Shown: positions 1 to 5,481 of the stretch, piece by piece
How positions within the stretch are numbered: the stretch's first letter is position 1
Layout: each line of letters starts with the position of its first letter
Assembly: GCA_003567615.1 (NCBI GenBank)
Contig: PWZC01000358.1
Span: 1 to 6,434 of the forward strand
DNA: 6,434 nucleotides
Origin: Gemmatimonadota bacterium
GTDB lineage: Bacteria > Gemmatimonadota > Gemmatimonadetes > Longimicrobiales > Gaopeijiaceae
Direction: 5' to 3'
Notes under the pieces: generated by a model
The model's input: only the letters and a program-made list of their open reading frames with translations
Told to the model about the DNA's origin: nothing
Databases searched by the model: none
Translations under genes and position numbers: made by a program

Positions 1-637
1 CAACGCCTACGCCTTCGTCACGGAGGTGGGGACGGGGGAAGGAGAGATGGCCACCTGGACGCTCCCCGACGGCACGGTGGTGCGTCTGGCTCCCAATACC
101 CGCCTCCAGGTCCGTCAGGACTCGACCCAGCGGGAGGTGGTGCTTGAGGGACGGGCCTTCCTTTCCGTGCGCTCCGACCCGAGCCGTCCCTTTCATGTGA
201 TCACTCCCGAAGGGGAGGCCAGGGTGGTGGGGACTCGCTTTGAGGTGAATACCACCTCCGGCGAGATGGAGCTTCTGGTAGTGGAAGGCGCCGTCGCAGT
301 GGCCGGCGGGGGGCGTGAGGTGGAGGTGCGGGCCGGCGAACGGAGCCGGAGCCAACGGGATCAGGAGCCGGAGATCGAGACGGTGCGGGACGTAGATGCC
401 CAGATCGCCTGGCTCGGCACCTTCCTGGCCTTCGAGTCCACCCCCCTCTCCCAGGTAGCAGCGGAGCTCGAGACCCGCGTGGGGCGGCCGATCCGGGTCA
501 CGGACCCGGACCTGCGGGCCAGGACCCTGACCGGATGGTTCACGGAGGCGGACATGGAGGCAGTTGTGGATGTGGTATGTCGCGCTGCGGCGGTGCGGTG
601 CGTGTCGACGGGAGACACGATCCGGATGCTGCCCTGA
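1..637 (+). CDS. FecR-family anti-sigma factor, 3' part (5' end outside window)
   Basis: This is the periplasmic part of a FecR-like regulator, which holds or activates an ECF sigma factor in response to an outer-membrane receptor. The frame is open from nt 2 with no stop, and the GTG at nt 26 lies inside the FecR domain, so it is not the true start. The missing part should hold the cytoplasmic sigma-binding segment and one membrane helix. The FecR domain spans about nt 40-335 and shows the typical LPDGTVVRLAPNTRL start, an EGRAFLSV strand, FHVITPEGEARVVGTRFEV and LLVVEGAVAV. A charged linker follows (nt 336-405). The C-terminal STN-like (DUF4974) domain spans about nt 406-634, with the W-x-x-G-x-F-x-F-x-x-x-PL motif (AWLGTFLAFESTPL) and a short beta-alpha-beta repeat. 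The stop TGA is at 635-637. The family call is confident; the sensed signal is unknown. The gene lies 103 nt upstream of an STN-bearing SusC, its likely partner. Confidence 0.9.
   Translation, partial: NAYAFVTEVGTGEGEMATWTLPDGTVVRLAPNTRLQVRQDSTQREVVLEGRAFLSVRSDPSRPFHVITPEGEARVVGTRFEVNTTSGEMELLVVEGAVAVAGGGREVEVRAGERSRSQRDQEPEIETVRDVDAQIAWLGTFLAFESTPLSQVAAELETRVGRPIRVTDPDLRARTLTGWFTEADMEAVVDVVCRAAAVRCVSTGDTIRMLP
601..619. repeat. Short inverted repeat at the end of the FecR gene
   Basis: CGTGTC (601-606) and GACACG (614-619) form a perfect 6-bp stem with a 7-nt loop, 16 nt before the FecR stop codon. It has no U-tract after it, so it is not a convincing terminator. It lies in coding sequence and could be chance, or one member of the CGTGT/ACACG cluster that continues into the spacer. 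Confidence 0.3.
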
Positions 638-656
638 TGCGGTTCGTTGGTGGAGA

Positions 657-694
657 ACACGTCCGGAAACCCGTGTGGGGCGGGGCGTGTCACG
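657..694. repeat. CGTGT/ACACG motif cluster in the spacer
   Basis: ACACG at 657-661 pairs with CGTGT at 672-676 across a 10-nt loop. CGTG-T-CACG at 686-694 is a compact near-palindrome. Both overlap the candidate promoter, so they could be an operator or an alternative RNA fold of the leader; they could also be chance in G+C-rich DNA. Confidence 0.25.
665..692 (+). promoter_or_regulatory. Candidate ECF-sigma-type promoter for the susC operon
   Basis: The spacer between the FecR gene and susC (638-740) contains GGAAAC at 665-670, resembling the GGAAC-type -35 element read by many ECF sigma factors. After 17 nt comes TGTCA (688-692), a plausible GTC-type -10 element. Transcription would start near nt 700, leaving a leader of about 40 nt before the susC ATG. 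The FecR gene next door makes an ECF-controlled promoter expected here, but the match is short and untested. An alternative is a Bacteroidota-like -7 element, TATCTGTG at 709-716, one mismatch from TAnnTTTG, but I see no good -33 partner for it. Confidence 0.3.
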
Positions 695-725
695 TAGCAG
701 TCGATGTGTATCTGTGCTTCATCCT

Positions 726-734
726 TAAGGAGGT
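726..734 (+). promoter_or_regulatory. Very strong Shine-Dalgarno for susC
   Basis: TAAGGAGGT is complementary to the conserved 3' end of 16S rRNA over nine bases. It ends 6 nt before the ATG at 741, and fixes that codon as the start of the transporter. It is far stronger than the ribosome-binding sites of the two genes downstream. Confidence 0.85.
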
Positions 735-740
735 CGGGCG

Positions 741-3700
741 ATGAGATTGTGGATGGCCTTGTTTTCGATTCTTGTGGCCGGCGGCGGCCTCAGTCCGGCG
801 GAGGCCCAGGAGCCGGTAGCTCTGGCGAGCCACGTCGAGGTGACCGGTGATCTAAAGCAGTCCGTGAACCCACTGGACCGGGCGGCGCAGATCGATGCCA
901 GGGGAATGCCCCTGGCCGATGTGCTCCTGGCCATCCGCAACCGGACGGGCGTGGCCATCACCTTCTCACCCTCCCTGGTGTCCGGGTTCGAGCAGGTGGA
1001 CTGCCGATGCCGGGAGAGCACGGTGCGGGAGGCGCTGGATCAGGTCCTGGCCGAGACGCCCTTTGACTGGGCTTCGGTGGGTCGCGTGGTCCTCATCGAG
1101 CGCCGTGACACGGTGGAACCCACCAGGGTGGCGATCTCCGCGCCCGATGACTCTCGCCACCTGACCTCCGGCGAGGTGGAGTCGACGGGACAGAGGCCGG
1201 CGCTGGCTCGGCCGGCGGCCCGCACCGGCACCATCGAGGGCCGGGTCACCCACGGGCGCACGGGCCAAGCGCTGACGGCGGTGCAGGTCTTCGTGACCGG
1301 CACCCAGCAGGGCGCCATCACGGACAACGCCGGGGCGTATCAGATCTCCGGCGTTGGAGCCGGCACCGTGGAGGTGGAGGCGCAGCTCATCGGCTTTGCC
1401 TCGGTCCGACAGGAGGTCACCGTGGTCTCCGGCGAGACGGTGCAGGTGAACTTCCAGCTCACCGAGCGGGCCCTGGATCTGGACGGGATCGTGGTGACGG
1501 GCACCGCCGGCGGGACCCAGCGCCGCGCCATCGGGAACGTGGTGGCCACGGTGGACGCCGAGGAGATCATGACCCGGGCCCCCATCGGGAATGTGGATCA
1601 GCTTCTGGGGCAGCGGACGCCGGGGGCCATGATGCTTCCGGGCACCGGCCAGGTGGGAACGGGATCGGCCATCCGGATCCGGGGCAACAGCAGCCTCGCC
1701 CTGGCCAACGAGCCCATCATCTACATCGACGGGGTCCGGATGGACAGCGATCCGCGTCGGGGTCCGACCCAGCGCGGCGGCGCCAATGTGAGCCGCCTGA
1801 ATGACATCCACCCCGGCGACATCGCCAGCATCGAGATCATCAAGGGACCGGCCGCCGCCACCCTGTACGGGACGGAGGCCTCCAACGGGGTGATCCAGAT
1901 CATCACGAAGCGGGGCGCTTCCGGGGCTCCCCAGTTCGACGTGACCACCCGGGTCGGCTCGAACTGGCTCTGGAATCCGGAAGGGCGCACGGGGATGCGG
2001 TACATGCCCGACCCCAACAATCCGGGGGAGCTCATCGGCTTCAACGTCTACCAGAACGAGCGGGAGAACGGCCTCGGTGACCCCTTCGGCTACGGGCTCC
2101 TCCAGAGCTACAACCTGAGTGTGCGGGGCGGCACCGACGCCGTTCGCTACTTTGCCTCGGTATCCCGGGACGACGACACCGGCATCGTGTCCCACAACTG
2201 GGATCGGCGCACCACCCTCCGCGCCAACATGGAGGTGCTCCTCTCCGACAACCTCACCATGACGGTGGGGAGTTCCTACATCACCGGAGAGACGCGGCTG
2301 GCGCAGGGCGCCATCAATCCGGACCCTTTCAGCAACCTCATCTGGTCCAACCCCCGGAACCTGAACGATGGTCGCCGTGGCTGGCGCCAGGCGCCGCCGG
2401 AAAACTGGGGTGAGGTGGAGAGCCGCACCGACAACAACCGGACCACCACGAATGTGGAACTCCGGTATCAGCCCGTGGCCTGGTCCAATCACCGGCTCAT
2501 CGTGGGTCTGGACGACAACAGCGAGGTCAGCTCCACGCTCTACCCCCAGCATCCGGATGGCGCCGAGCACGTCTACGGCCAGCTCTCCCTGGGGCAGAAG
2601 TCGGTAGAGCGCGGAACGCGTCGCTTCATCACCCTGGACTACTCGGGGAGCGCCCGGGCGAGCCTGGGAACCTATGACTTCGAGACCGCCGTGGGCTTCC
2701 AGTACTACCGGACCGAGTCCAGCTTCATCAACTCCTTCGGAGCCCAGTTCCCGGCGGTCCCCATCACCACCGTGTCCGGTGGGGCGGTGCGGGACGGCGG
2801 GGAGTCGTTCCTGGAGAACTCCACGGTGGGCGTCTACTTCCAGCAGCAGGTGGGGTGGGAGAACCGGCGCTTCATCACGGCTGCGGTCCGGGCCGACGAC
2901 AACAGCGCCTTCGGGGTTGAATTCGACGCCGCCATCTACCCGAAGCTCAGCGCCACCTGGGTGATGCACGAGGAAGATTTCTGGCGGTTCGATCAGGTGG
3001 AGCAGCTCCGCCTCCGCATGGCGTGGGGCGCCGCGGGTCAGCAGCCCGGTACCTTCGACGCCTCCCGCCTCTACAATCCCACCATCGGGTACCGGGACCG
3101 CCCGGCGCTGCTTCCGGCGGCCTTCGGGAACCCTCAGCTCAAGCCCGAGCGGGGTGAGGAGCTGGAGGTGGGCTTCGATGCCAGCTTCCTCGATGGCCGC
3201 ATCGACCTCGAGTTCACCCGCTACGACCGGCGCATCCGGGATGCCATCGTGAACCGGCCGCTCCCGCCGTCGTCCGGCTTCACCGGGTCGCAGATCGTGA
3301 ACATCGGGCTCATCCACGCCTGGGGTAACGAGATCGGGCTGTCGGCACGGGTTCTCGAGTCGCCGCGCTTCCGGTGGGAGGTGGACACCCAGTTCTCCAC
3401 CATGGAGAACGAGATCAAGGACCTGGGAGGCCTGGAGTTCGTGGGCGCCCCGGGGCAGGCCCAGCACCGGGAGGGCTACTCCATCGGTGACTTCTTCATG
3501 CGGAACTTCCTGGAGGTGGACATCGACGAGACCGGCCGGGTGATCCGGGCGCTCTGCGACGGGGGCGCCGGTCCCCAGGGGGTGCACCCGGGCGGGGCTC
3601 CGGTGCCGTGCGGCGAGGCACCCCAGGTCTGGGTCGGATCCTCCCAGCCCACCTGGCAGTTCGGGATCGGCAACACCTTCACCCTCTTCGAGAATCTGAG

Positions 3701-4154
3701 CCTCTATGCTCGGGTGGAGGGGAACGGGGGGCATTACCACACCAACACCGAGATCCGGGCCATGCACAATCAGGCCACCACGGAGGCCGTGCTCCGGCGC
3801 GACAATGCCTTCCTTCAGGCCATCCGGATCTTCGAGAACGACCGGACGTCGCTCTACGAGGCGGGCTTCCTCCGTCTTCGCGAGGTGTCGGCCACCTACT
3901 TCCTCCCCGACAACGTGGCCGCCCGGGTGGGCGCAAGCCGTGGCTCGGTGAGCCTGGGGATGCGGAACCTGGCCATGCTGTGGACGGCCGAGCACGGGTG
4001 GAGCACGCCGCGTGACGGGTCCATTCAGGAGCCGTTGGCGGGGATCACCGTGTGGGATCCGGAGGTGCGGTCCACCGGGCAGAGCGCCACCGGCTATCAG
4101 ACCGTGCTTCCGCCCACTGCCAGTGCCACCTTCAGCGTCCGCCTGAGCTTCTGA
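741..4154 (+). CDS. SusC/RagA-family TonB-dependent transporter with N-terminal STN domain
   Basis: An outer-membrane beta-barrel that imports substrate captured by its SusD partner, powered by TonB-ExbBD. It is complete at 1137 aa, within the usual SusC size. The start is set by the strong Shine-Dalgarno. A signal peptide covers residues 1-22 (cleavage likely AEA^QE). An STN domain (about 45-122, from GMPLADVLLAIRNRTGVAITF to GRVVLIE) is the FecA-type signalling module. A carboxypeptidase-regulatory-like beta-sandwich follows (163-243, IEGRVTHGRTGQ to VNFQL). The TonB box is near LDGIVVTG (247-254). The plug (about 258-392) carries IRIRGNSSL, PIIYIDGVR, IEIIKGPAAATLYGTEA and GVIQIITKRG. The barrel fills the rest and ends in FSVRLSF, with a terminal aromatic residue as expected for barrel insertion. 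Cysteines are few: C88 and C90 in the STN domain, C939 and C957 in a Gly/Pro-rich loop. The STN domain implies regulation through the upstream FecR protein. The substrate cannot be read from the sequence; the peptidase downstream hints at peptides. Confidence 0.96.
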   Translation: MRLWMALFSILVAGGGLSPAEAQEPVALASHVEVTGDLKQSVNPLDRAAQIDARGMPLADVLLAIRNRTGVAITFSPSLVSGFEQVDCRCRESTVREALDQVLAETPFDWASVGRVVLIERRDTVEPTRVAISAPDDSRHLTSGEVESTGQRPALARPAARTGTIEGRVTHGRTGQALTAVQVFVTGTQQGAITDNAGAYQISGVGAGTVEVEAQLIGFASVRQEVTVVSGETVQVNFQLTERALDLDGIVVTGTAGGTQRRAIGNVVATVDAEEIMTRAPIGNVDQLLGQRTPGAMMLPGTGQVGTGSAIRIRGNSSLALANEPIIYIDGVRMDSDPRRGPTQRGGANVSRLNDIHPGDIASIEIIKGPAAATLYGTEASNGVIQIITKRGASGAPQFDVTTRVGSNWLWNPEGRTGMRYMPDPNNPGELIGFNVYQNERENGLGDPFGYGLLQSYNLSVRGGTDAVRYFASVSRDDDTGIVSHNWDRRTTLRANMEVLLSDNLTMTVGSSYITGETRLAQGAINPDPFSNLIWSNPRNLNDGRRGWRQAPPENWGEVESRTDNNRTTTNVELRYQPVAWSNHRLIVGLDDNSEVSSTLYPQHPDGAEHVYGQLSLGQKSVERGTRRFITLDYSGSARASLGTYDFETAVGFQYYRTESSFINSFGAQFPAVPITTVSGGAVRDGGESFLENSTVGVYFQQQVGWENRRFITAAVRADDNSAFGVEFDAAIYPKLSATWVMHEEDFWRFDQVEQLRLRMAWGAAGQQPGTFDASRLYNPTIGYRDRPALLPAAFGNPQLKPERGEELEVGFDASFLDGRIDLEFTRYDRRIRDAIVNRPLPPSSGFTGSQIVNIGLIHAWGNEIGLSARVLESPRFRWEVDTQFSTMENEIKDLGGLEFVGAPGQAQHREGYSIGDFFMRNFLEVDIDETGRVIRALCDGGAGPQGVHPGGAPVPCGEAPQVWVGSSQPTWQFGIGNTFTLFENLSLYARVEGNGGHYHTNTEIRAMHNQATTEAVLRRDNAFLQAIRIFENDRTSLYEAGFLRLREVSATYFLPDNVAARVGASRGSVSLGMRNLAMLWTAEHGWSTPRDGSIQEPLAGITVWDPEVRSTGQSATGYQTVLPPTASATFSVRLSF

Positions 4155-4158
4155 GGAG
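4153..4158 (+). promoter_or_regulatory. Ribosome-binding site of the susD-like gene
   Basis: GAGGAG overlaps the susC stop codon (TGA, 4152-4154) and lies 10 nt before the ATG at 4169. This supports that start over upstream in-frame codons that would overlap the end of susC, and suggests translational coupling of the pair. Confidence 0.6.
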
Positions 4159-4168
4159 CGTATTCAAG

Positions 4169-5461
4169 ATGACCCATCAAACTGATTCGCCCACCTTGGG
4201 GCAGACACGCAGGTCCCGGAGCCGGTTCTCGCCAGCGCGCTTTCTGGGAGCCGGATCCCTTGTCCTCCTGGCCCTTACCGGGTGTGACTCGCTTCTGGAT
4301 GTGGAGCTGCCCGGCACGGTGGCGGCCGAGGATCTGGGGAATCCGGCCCTGGCCCAGACCCTGGTGAACAGTGCACTCGGACAGTTCGAGTGCGCCTATA
4401 CGAGCTATGTGGCCACCACCGGCATCCTGGCCGGTGAGTACCGGAACGCCTCGAGTTGGCTGAATGTGAACACGTGGGGATGGCGGGGCCTGGAGCTCTT
4501 CACCATCACCGGATCGTGCCCCACCGGTCGGGATGCTACCGGGCTCGGGGCCTACACGCCGCTCCAGCAGGCCCGTTATGTGGCTGAGGAAGCGACCCGG
4601 CTCATCGAAGGCTTCGCCGAAAATTCGGTCCCGGATCGGGCGGACAAGCTGGGACAACTGGCGGCCTATTCGGCCTTCAGCTACGTGCTTCTGGGGGAGG
4701 GCTTCTGTGAGATGGCCGTGGACCAGGGGCCCCTCATGAGCCGGGAAGAGGTGATGCGGGTGGCGGAGGAGCGCTTCACCACCGCCATTGGCCACGCCCA
4801 GGCTGCGGGGAATGAGGGGATCCGCACCATGGCCACGGCGGGGCGGGCCCGCGCCCGGCTGAACCTGGGTGATCTCTCCGGCGCTGCATCCGACGCCGAG
4901 CAGGTGCCCCAGGGGTTCGTCTGGAACGCCGAGTACTCCACCGTGAACGGCCGCAGGGAGAACCGGCTCTACAACCTGAATCAGCGGAACCGGGTCCTTT
5001 CCGTGGAGCCCGATGCCTACGGCAGCATCATGGTGGGCGATGTGGAGGACCACCGGGTGCCGGTGGAGGATTCGGGGCTGCGGGGGCATGACGGCGTCAC
5101 CGACCACTGGTTCCAGCAGAAGTACCCCGGCGCCGATTCGCCCATTCCCATGGCCTCGTGGGAAGAGGCGCAGCTCATCCTGGCCGAGGCGCGCCCGGAT
5201 CAGGCGGTGCAGATCATCAACGGACTGCGGGCGGCCCAGGATCTTCCGGCCCTGGACGAGCCGGTGGCCAGCCACCGGGATCTCATCATCGAGGAGCGGC
5301 GCCGGCAGCTCTTCAGCGAGGGTCACCGCCTTAACGACAAGCTCCGCTTTGACATCCCCTTCCCAACGGGGAATAATCACAAGGGTCAGGCGTGGGGACC
5401 CATCACCTGCATGCCGCTCCCGGACCAGGAGCGTCAGAACAACCCGAACATCGGGCCGTGA
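4169..5461 (+). CDS. SusD/RagB-like surface lipoprotein
   Basis: The lid and substrate-binding partner of the SusC transporter, expected to be anchored at the cell surface. The ATG at 4169 gives 430 aa. It is chosen because it has a ribosome-binding site and a lipoprotein signal: an Arg-rich n-region (residues 1-24), a hydrophobic core (25-38) and lipobox LTGC with Cys39. The mature protein starts CDSLLDVELPG, as many SusD proteins do. Helical TPR-like segments lie at about 160-180 (LAAYSAFSYVLLGEGFC), 200-245 and 328-365 (MASWEEAQLILAEA, the conserved SusD segment). The C-terminus carries the family signature EERRRQLFSEGHR (375-387) and the final PLPDQERQNNPN. At about 390 mature residues it is short for SusD proteins, which often have 450-600. 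Cysteines C75, C117, C180 and C404 remain in the mature chain. The gene starts 14 nt after susC. An open frame continues upstream to about 4052, but that extension lacks a signal peptide at its start and would bury this one. Confidence 0.93.
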   Translation: MTHQTDSPTLGQTRRSRSRFSPARFLGAGSLVLLALTGCDSLLDVELPGTVAAEDLGNPALAQTLVNSALGQFECAYTSYVATTGILAGEYRNASSWLNVNTWGWRGLELFTITGSCPTGRDATGLGAYTPLQQARYVAEEATRLIEGFAENSVPDRADKLGQLAAYSAFSYVLLGEGFCEMAVDQGPLMSREEVMRVAEERFTTAIGHAQAAGNEGIRTMATAGRARARLNLGDLSGAASDAEQVPQGFVWNAEYSTVNGRRENRLYNLNQRNRVLSVEPDAYGSIMVGDVEDHRVPVEDSGLRGHDGVTDHWFQQKYPGADSPIPMASWEEAQLILAEARPDQAVQIINGLRAAQDLPALDEPVASHRDLIIEERRRQLFSEGHRLNDKLRFDIPFPTGNNHKGQAWGPITCMPLPDQERQNNPNIGP

Positions 5462-5481
5462 GGACTCGTCAACTGCTAAGC

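Noticed and set aside
601..676. Intrinsic terminator between the FecR gene and susC
   Set aside because: The inverted repeats have short stems (5-6 bp), and no run of T follows either one.
535..744. A small + strand frame in the FecR-susC spacer
   Set aside because: It lies mostly out of frame inside the FecR STN-like domain, has no ribosome-binding site, and its Gly/Cys/His-rich product resembles nothing known.
966..3995. A very long antisense open frame opposite the SusC gene (about 1009 codons)
   Set aside because: Its codons are exact reverse complements of the SusC codons, so it stops only where SusC uses TTA, CTA or TCA, which are rare in G+C-rich genes. It ends at the TCA codon for Ser76 of SusC. 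The product is low-complexity, rich in His, Pro, Gly and Arg, and no domain is recognisable.
4205..4250. Possible twin-arginine signal in the SusD-like protein (TRRSRSRF)
   Set aside because: The residues after the Arg pair do not fit the Tat consensus, and the clear lipobox LTGC supports ordinary lipoprotein export.
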